Assembly: GCF_011043555.1 (NCBI RefSeq)
Contig: NZ_JAAKGS010000001.1
Coordinates: 1-64,000 of the forward strand
DNA: 64,000 nucleotides
Reading direction: 5' to 3'
DNA from: Sphingobacterium sp. SGR-19
GTDB lineage: Bacteria > Bacteroidota > Bacteroidia > Sphingobacteriales > Sphingobacteriaceae
The number at the start of each line of letters is the position of its first letter. Position 1 is the stretch's first letter. Under the pieces are notes generated by a model, which worked only from the letters and a program-made list of their open reading frames with translations, ran no database searches and had not been told where the DNA came from. A program made the position numbers and the translations under genes. Positions 16,672 through 25,257 of the stretch are shown piece by piece.

Positions 16672-18336
16672 ATGAATAGAGAGCGATTATCATATTTACA
16701 AATACACCCCAAAGATAATGTATTGGTAGCGTTGCGGGACTTGCCTCCGGGATTTGAGGTGGAATTCGACGGACGAAGCTTCATCTTACAGGAAGCTGTC
16801 CGCGCGAAACACAAATTCACGATTTACGCGCTGGAAAAGGATGCCGATGTACTGATGTACGGCGTTTTAGTGGGTAAAATGAATTATGCTGTTGCAGAAG
16901 GTGTGCGTATCAGTACTGATAATTTACGCCATGCCTCCGATAGTTTTAAGTTGGGGAACAGAAAATTAGATTGGGATAAGCCGGATGTGTCTGCTTTTGA
17001 AGGGCGTACTTTCAGTGGGTTCCACCGTAGCAATGGTACAGTAGGAACGGCTAATCACTGGCTAGTCATCCCGTTAGTGTTTTGTGAAAACAGAAATGTG
17101 CTCACATTGAAATCCGCGTTGGAAGAGAAATTGGGTTATCATGTAGAATCAAGAGATTATTCGGATGAAGTGGATGAATTGATCGTTCGTTATCAGGCAG
17201 GCGCTTCTGTAGATGAGTTGTTGGCCGTAGACCTTTCGTCAGCGAAAATCCGTAAAGAGAAAACCCGTTTGTTTCCAAATGTAGATGGCGTCAAGTTTTT
17301 AAATCATGATATGGGCTGCGGCGGTACACGGATGGATTCCGATGCGCTATGTGGATTGCTTGCGGGGTATATTACGCACCCAAATGTCGCTGGTGCTACT
17401 ATTTTGAGCCTGGGTTGTCAGCACGCACAAGCCTCTATATTGCGGGACGAAATTAAGAAGCGGGATGCGAAATTTAATAAACCGTTGTACATTTTTGAGC
17501 AACAGCTAGAGGGTACAGAACAGGAATTAATGCAGAAGGCCATCAAAGCGACTTTTGCCGGACTCACGCAAGCGAACAAACAGACTCGTCAACCGGCAAC
17601 ATTAGATAAGTTATGTATCGGCTTGGAGTGCGGTGGATCCGATGGATTTTCGGGTATTTCTGCGAATCCCGCTTTAGGATATGTCTCGGATATATTGGTG
17701 ACGCTGGGAGGCTCGGTTATTTTAGCAGAATTTCCAGAGCTTTGTGGCGTAGAACAGGAGTTGAGCGATCGATGCATCGATGAGGCGACGGCGGAGAAAT
17801 TTATGCATTTGATGAAAACATACAATGCAAAAGCAGAGGCAGATGGTTCCGGTTTTTATATGAATCCTTCACCAGGAAATATCCGGGACGGATTGATTAC
17901 CGACGCTATAAAATCTGCTGGTGCTGCAAAGAAAGGTGGGAATTCTCCTATCATGGCGGTAACGGATTATCCGGAAGTAATCAATGCAAAGGGATTGAAC
18001 TTGTTGTGCACGCCGGGAAACGACGTAGAAAGTACAACGGCGGAAGTTGCGGCCGGAGCCAATATAGTGCTATTTACAACCGGATTGGGGACACCAACAG
18101 GGAATCCTATTACGCCCGTGATTAAATTATCCACCAATACAAAAACATTCGAAAAGATGCCCGATATTATCGATATTAACTGTGGAACTATCATCGATGG
18201 CGAGGAGACCATTCAGCAAGCTGCGCACCGGATATTGGAATATGTAATAACGGTGGCAAGTGGAGAAGAACAACCTAGAGCCGTACAGTTGGGGCAAGAT
18301 GATTTCATCCCATGGCGGAGAGGCGTATCATTGTAA
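16672..18336 (+). CDS. UxaA-type sugar-acid dehydratase, probable L-fuconate dehydratase
   Basis: The 554-residue protein is of the altronate/galactarate dehydratase (UxaA) family. It has an N-terminal SAF-like domain (about 1-95) fused to the large C-terminal catalytic domain with HDMGCGGT, LGCQHAQ, GLECGGSDGFSGISANPALG and a late VLFTTGLGTPTGNP. In the setting of fucP, a lactonase and 2-keto-3-deoxy-acid enzymes, the expected reaction is L-fuconate to 2-keto-3-deoxy-L-fuconate. The enolase-type L-fuconate dehydratase of Xanthomonas is absent here. A UxaA-type enzyme fills the same place in the Campylobacter jejuni fucose cluster. Substrate assignment is by context. Confidence 0.85.
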   Translation: MNRERLSYLQIHPKDNVLVALRDLPPGFEVEFDGRSFILQEAVRAKHKFTIYALEKDADVLMYGVLVGKMNYAVAEGVRISTDNLRHASDSFKLGNRKLDWDKPDVSAFEGRTFSGFHRSNGTVGTANHWLVIPLVFCENRNVLTLKSALEEKLGYHVESRDYSDEVDELIVRYQAGASVDELLAVDLSSAKIRKEKTRLFPNVDGVKFLNHDMGCGGTRMDSDALCGLLAGYITHPNVAGATILSLGCQHAQASILRDEIKKRDAKFNKPLYIFEQQLEGTEQELMQKAIKATFAGLTQANKQTRQPATLDKLCIGLECGGSDGFSGISANPALGYVSDILVTLGGSVILAEFPELCGVEQELSDRCIDEATAEKFMHLMKTYNAKAEADGSGFYMNPSPGNIRDGLITDAIKSAGAAKKGGNSPIMAVTDYPEVINAKGLNLLCTPGNDVESTTAEVAAGANIVLFTTGLGTPTGNPITPVIKLSTNTKTFEKMPDIIDINCGTIIDGEETIQQAAHRILEYVITVASGEEQPRAVQLGQDDFIPWRRGVSL

Positions 18337-18365
18337 ATTAATACGTAAATTAACACTTAAATAAC

Positions 18366-19130
18366 ATGTCAAAGCTAAATAATAAAGTAGCAATTATTAC
18401 GGGAGGCGGTAGTGGTATAGGAAAAGCAATAGCAGAGCTTTTTGCCCAAGAAGGAGCTTATGTACACGTAATAGATTTAAATGCCGAGGTGGCCCAACCT
18501 GTTGTCGACGGTATTATATCAATGGGTGGGCAAGCGAAATTACATGCGTGTAACGTTGTTGAACAAGCCGATATTCTGCGCGTGGTCGAAAGCATTGGCC
18601 GGGTGGATATCCTTGTCAATAATGCAGGCATCGCGCATGTAGGGAACTTGGAAAAATGTTTGCAGGAAGATTTTGAACGCGTATTTAATGTAAATGTAAA
18701 AGGAGCATATAACGCCCTTTATGCTGTAGTGCCTGTTATGAAGGCTAATGGTGGTGGCGCCATTTTGAACTTAGCCTCCATTGCATCTGTTGTAGGGATT
18801 AGTGACAGATTTGCGTACTCTATGAGTAAAGGTGCTGTCTACGCTATGAGCATGTCCGTAGCGCGAGATTATATAGCGGATAACATCCGTTCGAATTCGA
18901 TTTCTCCAGCAAGGGTACATACCCCTTTTGTGGACGGTTTTATTGCTAAGAATTATCCTGGGCAAGAGGAGGAAATGTTTGAGAAGCTCTCCAAATCCCA
19001 ACCTATAGGCAGAATGGCGAAACCGGAAGAAATTGCTAAATTAGCATTATTTCTGTGTTCCGATGATGCGGGCTTTATAACAGGAAATGATTATCCTATC
19101 GACGGTGGGTTTATTAAATTGAACAATTAA
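18366..19130 (+). CDS. SDR dehydrogenase, probable 2-keto-3-deoxy-L-fuconate dehydrogenase
   Basis: The 254-residue classical short-chain dehydrogenase has TGGGSGIG at residues 12-19, NNAG at 85-88, and catalytic S138, Y151 and K155 (YSMSK), so it should be active. In the non-phosphorylative fucose pathway, an SDR oxidises 2-keto-3-deoxy-L-fuconate to the 2,4-diketo acid. The position directly before a FAH-family hydrolase, the next enzyme in that route, supports this assignment over fucose dehydrogenase. The two SDRs of the cluster could have swapped roles. Confidence 0.85.
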   Translation: MSKLNNKVAIITGGGSGIGKAIAELFAQEGAYVHVIDLNAEVAQPVVDGIISMGGQAKLHACNVVEQADILRVVESIGRVDILVNNAGIAHVGNLEKCLQEDFERVFNVNVKGAYNALYAVVPVMKANGGGAILNLASIASVVGISDRFAYSMSKGAVYAMSMSVARDYIADNIRSNSISPARVHTPFVDGFIAKNYPGQEEEMFEKLSKSQPIGRMAKPEEIAKLALFLCSDDAGFITGNDYPIDGGFIKLNN

Positions 19131-19165
19131 TTGATAATATTTAAATATTTAATACAGAGAGAATA

Positions 19166-20020
19166 ATGAAACTAATACGATTCGGGGAATTTGGAAAAGA
19201 AAAAATTGGTGTGCAAATCGATGGCGTAAATTATGACGTTTCTGCTTTTGGTGGAGATTATAATGAGCAGTTTTTCGCGGAAAACGGCTTAACCAGACTA
19301 GAAGAGTTTGTAAAGGCAAACGAAGGTACGTTGACAGAAGTCCCTACGGATACGCGCTTAGGAGCTCCTTTTGCCCGCCCTTCTAAGATCGTTTGTATAG
19401 GTTTGAATTACAAGGACCATGCAGAGGAAACTGGAGCAGCGATACCGAGCGAACCAATTATCTTTATGAAATCGACAACTTCATTGGTAGGACCTAACGA
19501 TCAAATAATGATTCCCAGAAACTCGACAAAAACCGATTGGGAAGTAGAATTTGGTATTGTGATAGGGAAAAAGGCTTCTTATGTAGAAGAGGCAGCGGCA
19601 TTGGATTATGTAGCAGGCTATGTGTTGCATAATGATGTGTCGGAACGCGAATACCAGTTGGAACGTGGAGGAACATGGGATAAAGGAAAAGGCTGCGATA
19701 CATTTGCACCGATGGGTCCCTATATGACTACGGTCGACGAAATCCCGGATATCAACAACGTGCGTCTTTGGCTAAAGGTCAACGGTAAAACATATCAAGA
19801 CGGTAACACGGCCGATTTGATTTTTTCTGTGCAACATGTCGTATCTTATGTTTCACAATTTATGACCTTGTTACCGGGCGATGTGATTTCCACTGGAACA
19901 CCGGCGGGTGTGGGGCTAGGTTTTAATCCACCGATTTACCTCAAAGCCGGAGATGTGGTTGAATTGGGAGCAGATTATTTAGGCGAATCCCGCCAGGAGG
20001 TTGTCACTTATGCGTATTGA
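19166..20020 (+). CDS. Fumarylacetoacetase-family hydrolase, probable 2,4-diketo-3-deoxy-L-fuconate hydrolase
   Basis: The 284-residue protein has a short N-terminal domain and a FAH-type catalytic domain from about residue 75. Visible elements are CIGLNYKDHAEE, the metal-binding DWEVEFGIVIGKK (ExE), NDVSERE, GKGCDTFAPMGPY and STGTPAGVGLG. FAH-family hydrolases cleave C-C bonds of diketo acids. In this pathway the products would be pyruvate and L-lactate. The lactonase gene overlaps its 3' end, so the two are co-translated. Confidence 0.87.
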   Translation: MKLIRFGEFGKEKIGVQIDGVNYDVSAFGGDYNEQFFAENGLTRLEEFVKANEGTLTEVPTDTRLGAPFARPSKIVCIGLNYKDHAEETGAAIPSEPIIFMKSTTSLVGPNDQIMIPRNSTKTDWEVEFGIVIGKKASYVEEAAALDYVAGYVLHNDVSEREYQLERGGTWDKGKGCDTFAPMGPYMTTVDEIPDINNVRLWLKVNGKTYQDGNTADLIFSVQHVVSYVSQFMTLLPGDVISTGTPAGVGLGFNPPIYLKAGDVVELGADYLGESRQEVVTYAY

Positions 20021-20840
20021 TTCACATCAGCACTTTTGGATATTCAATGCGGATCGGGACGCTTGGATAACCGATGATATGGAAGCCATTCGGAAGAATT
20101 TTTTGCCGATTGATTTGGCTACAGTACTCAAATCGAACGGGATAGATGGTACAATTGCTGTACAGGCATCGCAATCACACGAAGAAACGCAGTTCTTGGT
20201 AGACTTGTCGACTATGTATGCGATGATTAAGGGAGTTGTCGGATGGGTGGATCTACAATCAGAAGACGTAGAGAAACATTTAGAGAGCTTTAGTCAGCAT
20301 GACATTATCAAGGGATTTAGGCATGTAATTGAGGCAGAAGAAGATCCCGATTTTTTAATCCGCCCGGCGTTCTTACGCGGAATTAAAGCGTTGACGGCTC
20401 GTCAATATACGTATGATTTATTAATCCGTCCGAGACATTACGACAGTACCTTAACCTGTGTGGAACAAAACCCGGAACAACCTTTTGTATTGGACCACAT
20501 GGCAAAGCCGGCTATACGAACAAGGGAATTTGACGAATGGGCAGCATTTATAGAAAAATTGGCGGCATATCCGAATGTATCTTGTAAGGTTTCCGGATTG
20601 GTCACCGAAGCGGATTGGAAACATTGGGCAGTGAAAGATTTTAAGCCTTATATTCAGCATGTTATCTCTAGCTTTGGAAAGCATCGCATCATGTTCGGAA
20701 CGGACTGGCCGGTTTGTCTTGTTGCTGCTACATATGAGCAGGTAATGAAGATTGTTGAAACGGCGATAGAAGGTTTTTCCGAAGAAGAACGGGAGGCTTT
20801 CTGGGGAGGAAATGCTGCCCGGTTTTATGGAATAAAGTAA
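20010..20840 (+). CDS. Amidohydrolase family L-fuconolactonase
   Basis: The 276-residue protein belongs to the amidohydrolase_2 family. It starts with the metal-binding MRIDSHQHFW (HxH), and has GFRHVIEAEEDPDF, LDHMAKP and FGTDWPV with the late catalytic aspartate. Family members near fucose genes hydrolyse L-fucono-1,5-lactone to L-fuconate. The frame also contains an upstream TTG at 20001. I chose ATG 20010, which still overlaps the FAH gene by 11 bp. Confidence 0.87.
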   Translation: MRIDSHQHFWIFNADRDAWITDDMEAIRKNFLPIDLATVLKSNGIDGTIAVQASQSHEETQFLVDLSTMYAMIKGVVGWVDLQSEDVEKHLESFSQHDIIKGFRHVIEAEEDPDFLIRPAFLRGIKALTARQYTYDLLIRPRHYDSTLTCVEQNPEQPFVLDHMAKPAIRTREFDEWAAFIEKLAAYPNVSCKVSGLVTEADWKHWAVKDFKPYIQHVISSFGKHRIMFGTDWPVCLVAATYEQVMKIVETAIEGFSEEEREAFWGGNAARFYGIK

Positions 20841-20850
20841 AGCATAGCGA

Positions 20851-21642
20851 ATGGATTTAAATTTAAAAGATAAAGTAATCATCGTAACCGGCGGTGCAAA
20901 AGGTATCGGTAGGGCCGTCGTCCTCGCACTGGCAAAAGAGGGAGCGCTACCTGTTATTGTGGGGCGAAAGCAAGCCGATAACGATCTCGTTAAAGCAGAA
21001 GTCGAGGCTTTAGGGGGTAAAGCTCTTTCGGTGGAAGCTGAACTTTCCAAATCGGAAGATTGTAAGAAAGCAGTAGAAGAGACATTGCGTGCTTGCGGAC
21101 GTATTGACGGCTTGGTCAATAACGCCGGCCATAATGATGGCGTCGGACTCCTGTCTGGTGACTACGAACGATTTGTCGAATCATTGCATAAAAACTTGGT
21201 TCACTATTATTTAATGGTTCATTACAGTGTCGACGCTTTACGTGTTTCTAAAGGCAGTATTGTAAATATTAGTTCAAAAACAGCAGAGACCGGACAGGGA
21301 AATACGTCAGGTTATGCAGCTTCAAATGGAGGGCGGAACGCTCTTACGCGCGAATGGGCAGTAGAGCTGTTGCCGTACGGTATTCGGGTGAACGCTATTG
21401 TTGTAGCTGAATGTGCGACACCACAGTATGATTCCTGGATACAAACATTGGATAATCCGGAAGAAACCTTGAAGAAAATTACGGATCGTATACCATTGGA
21501 GCATCGTATGACTACACCGGAAGAAATAGCTAATACGACCGTGTTTTTACTGTCTAATAAATCAAGCCATACGACCGGACAGCTTATTCACGTAGATGGT
21601 GGATATGTGCATTTGGATAGAGCGCTGATTAAGGAAGATTAA
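20851..21642 (+). CDS. SDR family protein, probable L-fucose dehydrogenase, catalytic Lys replaced by Asn
   Basis: The 263-residue short-chain dehydrogenase has TGGAKGIG at residues 13-20, NNAG at 90-93, an active-site serine in NISSKT, and Y155. The position four residues after Y155, where the catalytic lysine belongs, is asparagine (N159, YAASNGGRNALTREW). NAD binding looks intact. By context it should oxidise L-fucose to the lactone, the first step of the pathway. The Lys-to-Asn change is unusual for an SDR; it may be a subfamily trait or may mark altered chemistry. Confidence 0.82.
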   Translation: MDLNLKDKVIIVTGGAKGIGRAVVLALAKEGALPVIVGRKQADNDLVKAEVEALGGKALSVEAELSKSEDCKKAVEETLRACGRIDGLVNNAGHNDGVGLLSGDYERFVESLHKNLVHYYLMVHYSVDALRVSKGSIVNISSKTAETGQGNTSGYAASNGGRNALTREWAVELLPYGIRVNAIVVAECATPQYDSWIQTLDNPEETLKKITDRIPLEHRMTTPEEIANTTVFLLSNKSSHTTGQLIHVDGGYVHLDRALIKED

Positions 21643-22514
21643 TCTCGCTCGAACGGCTCAATATGTACAAAGACATTCCCGATGTTGTCTAAGTTTTCGA
21701 TGAGATAGTCTTTGAGGTCATGGGCGATAGCGTGCCCTTCGCGTACAGACAGTTCGGGATTCACAACGGCATGCAAATCTACCTGGAAGAGCATGCCTAT
21801 TTTTCGGATATAACATTTTTCTATCAACTCGACTCCTGCTACTTGCAGGGAGTGTTGACGTACCTCTTCCTCCAATTCTTCGTAGCGGTTTTCGTCCATA
21901 ATTTCCGCCAACGCCGGACGAAATATGCCGTAGCAATTATAGATAATTAGTCCAGAAGCCAACAGTGCTGCCCAATCATCCGCACTTTCATATCCTTCAC
22001 CAAAAATTAGGGCGATCGATATACCGATAAAAGCCGCGACAGAGGTAATTGCATCACTACGGTGATGCCAGGCGTCGGCTTTGAGAGAGGTACTGTTGAG
22101 CTTTTTGCTTCTCCGCATAATTACCCGGAAAGAAATTTCTTTCCAGAGGATGATCGCGCCCAAAACATACAATGTCCAGGATTTAGGCGCCTCATGTGGT
22201 GTTTGAATGTTATATATACTTTCTTTGGCAATAATGAAAGCCGAAACAATAAGGAAGATAACGACGATAAAAGTAATCAAAGGCTCTATACGCCCGTGTC
22301 CATAAGGGTGCGTGTGGTCGGCAGGGCGCTTGGAATATTTTAACCCCAATAATACCAAAAAGGAGGAAAAAATATCCGCTGTAGATTCAATGGCATCGGC
22401 AATCAAAGCATGGGAATGTCCGAAGTAACCCGCTAACCACTTCACCAATGCCAATAAGAAGTTGGTGAGTATGCTAAAGTAAGTCGTTCTGATCGCCTTA
22501 TCCGAGTTTGACAT
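21639..22514 (-). CDS. Cation diffusion facilitator family efflux transporter
   Basis: The 291-residue protein has a membrane domain of about six helices followed by a C-terminal cytoplasmic domain from about residue 205. Metal-site residues typical of CDF proteins are visible in HSHALIADAIESTADIF (helix 2) and HHRSD (H150 and D154, helix 5). Such proteins export Zn, Fe, Mn or similar divalent ions in exchange for protons; the specificity is not decided. The stop overlaps the end of the convergent fucose operon by 4 bp. A TATCTTTG box lies upstream on the minus strand at 22534-22541. Confidence 0.9.
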   Translation of the reverse strand: MSNSDKAIRTTYFSILTNFLLALVKWLAGYFGHSHALIADAIESTADIFSSFLVLLGLKYSKRPADHTHPYGHGRIEPLITFIVVIFLIVSAFIIAKESIYNIQTPHEAPKSWTLYVLGAIILWKEISFRVIMRRSKKLNSTSLKADAWHHRSDAITSVAAFIGISIALIFGEGYESADDWAALLASGLIIYNCYGIFRPALAEIMDENRYEELEEEVRQHSLQVAGVELIEKCYIRKIGMLFQVDLHAVVNPELSVREGHAIAHDLKDYLIENLDNIGNVFVHIEPFERD

Positions 22515-22616
22515 TATTTCGTGCTATTTTCTTCAAAGATATGGTATTTTGCAAAAAAAATCCGTTCTTTAAGGCATAGAAATACCCTTACATAACCACA
22601 TGATTCAAAAAAATAT

Positions 22617-24101
22617 ATGGAAAGTATTGTAAAAGCTGTATCTAATCTTGTTTGGAGCGATTTTTTTATATACCTATGTTTATTCACAGGATTATATTTC
22701 TCCATCCGAACCCGATTTTTACAAGTAGGTTATATCAAGGAGATGCTGCGGTTATTATTTATAAAACGTGACTCTGATAAAGGTATTTCTTCTTTTCAAG
22801 CCTTTGCTCTGGCTATTTCAGGACGGGTTGGGACGGGTAATATTGTTGGGGTGGCTACTGCAATCTTTATGGGTGGGCCGGGCGCCGTATTCTGGATGTG
22901 GGCAATTGCTTTTTTAGGATCCGCTTCCGCTTTTGTGGAAGCTACCTTAGGACAGGTTTACAAACAGGAGCAGGATGGCCAATATCGAGGAGGCCCCGCT
23001 TACTACATCGAGAAGGGGCTTGGCGTAAAATGGTATGCTGTCCTTTTTGCGATTGTGGCTATTATCAGTACCGGATTTCTATTACCGGGTGTACAGAGCA
23101 ATGCAGTTAACGGGACAGTAACAAATGCTTTTGGTATAGAATTAACAACCTTATCCTTTCTAGGTATTGACTTTCCTGTGAATTGGATAGGCGTAGCTAT
23201 TGTTTTGTTATTAGGCATTATTATTATAGGCGGGGTTAAACGTTTAGGAAAAGCGGCCGAGTACATTGTGCCCTTTATGGCAGGTGCTTATATTTTGATG
23301 GCTGTGGTGATTATAGCTTTAAATTTTTCACAGATTCCCGCGGTATTCGAACTGATTGTCTCTTCTGCTTTTAGCATGGATGCGACCTTTGGTGGGATTA
23401 TAGGGATGGCTATTGCCTGGGGTGTAAAACGCGGAATATATTCCAATGAAGCTGGGCAGGGAACAGCACCGCACGCCGCCGCGGCAGCGGAAGTAAAACA
23501 CCCCGCTCAACAAGGGTTGGTACAGGCGTTTTCGGTGTATGTAGATACGTTGTTTGTTTGTACCGCGACCGCTTTTATGATTTTATTTACGGGAATGTTC
23601 AATACAGGCGAGACGTTTGATGCCGCCGGGAGAGCATTGACGTTCGTGACGGAACATGTGCCGGGCCTAGAGGCAGACGGCTTTACTCAAGCCGCTGTAG
23701 CGCATCATTTTCCCACAATAGGAAACCAATTTGTGGCAATAGCTTTGTTCTTTTTTGCATTTACCACGATTATGGCCTATTACTACTATGCGGAAACCAA
23801 TATCGCTTATATCTTTAAAAAAGGGAATACAAAGGTGGTGATCTGGATCTTGCGAATAGGTTTTCTTGCGGCAACCTATTTTGGAACAGTCAGAACGGCT
23901 GGCTTAGCCTGGAACTTGGGTGATATCGGTGTAGGGTTGATGGCGTGGGTAAACTTAATCGCTATCTTGTTGCTTAGCAAACCTGCATTGAAAGTGTGGC
24001 GGGATTACAAAACGAAACGTAAAGCAGGAATCAAAGACCCGGATTTCAATCCCAAAGAACTGGGGATTAAAAATGCAGACTTTTGGGAAAAAGAAAGGTA
24101 G
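22617..24101 (+). CDS. Alanine/glycine:cation symporter family protein
   Basis: The 494-residue integral membrane protein belongs to the AGCS family. Motifs include GRVGTGNIVGVATAIFMGGPGAVFWMW, then YRGGPAYYIEKGLG, and GVKRGIYSNEAGQGTAPHAAA. These carriers import alanine or glycine with sodium or protons. The start MESIVKAVSNLVW precedes the first helix directly. It is a single gene without an obvious operon partner. Confidence 0.92.
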   Translation: MESIVKAVSNLVWSDFFIYLCLFTGLYFSIRTRFLQVGYIKEMLRLLFIKRDSDKGISSFQAFALAISGRVGTGNIVGVATAIFMGGPGAVFWMWAIAFLGSASAFVEATLGQVYKQEQDGQYRGGPAYYIEKGLGVKWYAVLFAIVAIISTGFLLPGVQSNAVNGTVTNAFGIELTTLSFLGIDFPVNWIGVAIVLLLGIIIIGGVKRLGKAAEYIVPFMAGAYILMAVVIIALNFSQIPAVFELIVSSAFSMDATFGGIIGMAIAWGVKRGIYSNEAGQGTAPHAAAAAEVKHPAQQGLVQAFSVYVDTLFVCTATAFMILFTGMFNTGETFDAAGRALTFVTEHVPGLEADGFTQAAVAHHFPTIGNQFVAIALFFFAFTTIMAYYYYAETNIAYIFKKGNTKVVIWILRIGFLAATYFGTVRTAGLAWNLGDIGVGLMAWVNLIAILLLSKPALKVWRDYKTKRKAGIKDPDFNPKELGIKNADFWEKER

Positions 24102-24112
24102 CGTATTCTTTT

Positions 24113-24202
24113 TTACCCTATTCCGGTACAAGTGGTCGCAAATATCATGACCAACATGACAAGGGCGACAATGGTGATTGTAGTATATGGTGTTCTTCTC
24201 AT
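24113..24202 (-). CDS. 29-residue hydrophobic peptide A (tandem pair)
   Basis: This short frame starts MRRTPYTTITIVALV and ends IFATTCTGIG. It has a basic N terminus, one hydrophobic helix of about 17 residues and a single cysteine near the end. It is paralogous to the frame at 24306-24395, sharing M(K/R)RTPxTT and IFATTC(T/A)G. Both also share upstream sequence (AAGGCATnnCTTTTG), so whole gene units seem to have been duplicated. A conserved reading frame across the two copies supports coding. Function is unknown; a small membrane protein or a type I toxin-like peptide are options. Confidence 0.6.
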   Translation of the reverse strand: MRRTPYTTITIVALVMLVMIFATTCTGIG

Positions 24203-24305
24203 GACTTCATCCTTTGTTTTTCTATAGAAATTAACAAAAGACATGCCTTGATTTAATAGGAAATAGAATAAATATTATTCTGTAGATGATCGTCGACTCG
24301 CCTTT

Positions 24306-24395
24306 TTATTCCAATCCGGCACAAGTAGTCGCAAATATCAATACCAACGCTATTAAGGCTAATATGACGAATGTAGTTGCAGGTGTTCTTTTCAT
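24306..24395 (-). CDS. 29-residue hydrophobic peptide B (tandem pair)
   Basis: This frame starts MKRTPATTFVILALI and ends IFATTCAGLE. It has the same length, basic start, single hydrophobic helix and C-terminal cysteine as peptide A, about 100 bp away on the same strand. The differences between the copies are largely conservative, as expected for selected protein sequence. A promoter-like TAGCTTTTG lies upstream within a small hairpin (ATAGC-AAAA-GCTAT, about 24438). No homologous family is recognised. Confidence 0.6.
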   Translation of the reverse strand: MKRTPATTFVILALIALVLIFATTCAGLE

Positions 24396-24513
24396 TTTTT
24401 TTTCTTACGCTAGTTTGTGTGCTTAAGGATAGCAAAAGCTATGCCTTAAACATACGAAACGGTACAAATCGTTAAAAAGTAACAGGTGGGTTAAGATTTT
24501 ATATTTTATTCAG

Positions 24514-25173
24514 CTAAGACAACTGCTCCATTAAGTAGTCAAACTCTTTCTTTAGTGCGGCCAATTGCTCTTCCAGTGTGCTTACACGCGCCTCTAATTC
24601 CTGTATGCGATTCGATGAATTGCTGTCCGAAGCACTGCTGAGGTTGTCGTAATCTTCTTCGTTCACCTCGCCGAGCAGATGTACATAACGTACTTCTTTT
24701 TGGCCGGGACGCTTTGCCAGTTGTTTTACAAAAGAAGGCTCCTGGTCTTGCAAGCGGTTCAATACGTCCTGTACTTCATCTATACTCTCGAAATTAAATA
24801 GTCTACCGGCATTTGAATTGATCTCTCCTGGCGTCAAAGGTCCACGGAGGATGAGCAGACATAATGCCGCTAACTCTTGCGGAATCAACGGATATTGTAT
24901 GGCAAGGTTATGTTTGTATTTTGTCACACGGCTACCGCCACCGACCGCCGTAGATACAAGTCCTCGTTTCCGTAACGTATCCAATGCCTCGATAATGGTA
25001 TTTTCGTCATACGAAACGACAGGCTTTCGGGAGGTTTTCTGGTTGCAAGCGGTCTGTAATCCGTTTAAGGTCATAGGGTAATATTCCGGTGTTGTTTTGG
25101 ATTTTTCCAAAAGCGAACCTAGAACGCGCAACTCTTCTGCACTTAAAATAGGTAAATTGTTCGTTTCTTCCAT
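24514..25173 (-). CDS. YceH family (DUF480) protein
   Basis: The 219-residue protein matches the YceH/DUF480 family. It starts the domain with LSAEELRVLGSLLEKSKTTPEYYPMTLNGL and continues with ACNQKTSRKPVVSYDE and GLVSTAVGGGSRVTKYKHNL, which form two winged-helix units. The C-terminal tail (about 185-219) is predicted coiled coil. The family's biochemical role is not established; the fold suggests nucleic-acid binding. Confidence 0.9.
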   Translation of the reverse strand: MEETNNLPILSAEELRVLGSLLEKSKTTPEYYPMTLNGLQTACNQKTSRKPVVSYDENTIIEALDTLRKRGLVSTAVGGGSRVTKYKHNLAIQYPLIPQELAALCLLILRGPLTPGEINSNAGRLFNFESIDEVQDVLNRLQDQEPSFVKQLAKRPGQKEVRYVHLLGEVNEEDYDNLSSASDSNSSNRIQELEARVSTLEEQLAALKKEFDYLMEQLS

Positions 25174-25257
25174 TTTTTCTGATGAATTGATTCGGTCTGT
25201 AGCCCTCGAAGATAAAAAATATCCTTTAACTTCGCGAGGAATAAAACAAGAAACATC

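Noticed and set aside
20451..21119. Minus-strand 222-codon frame under the fucose genes
   Set aside because: It is antisense to the lactonase and dehydrogenase genes, which have clear catalytic motifs.
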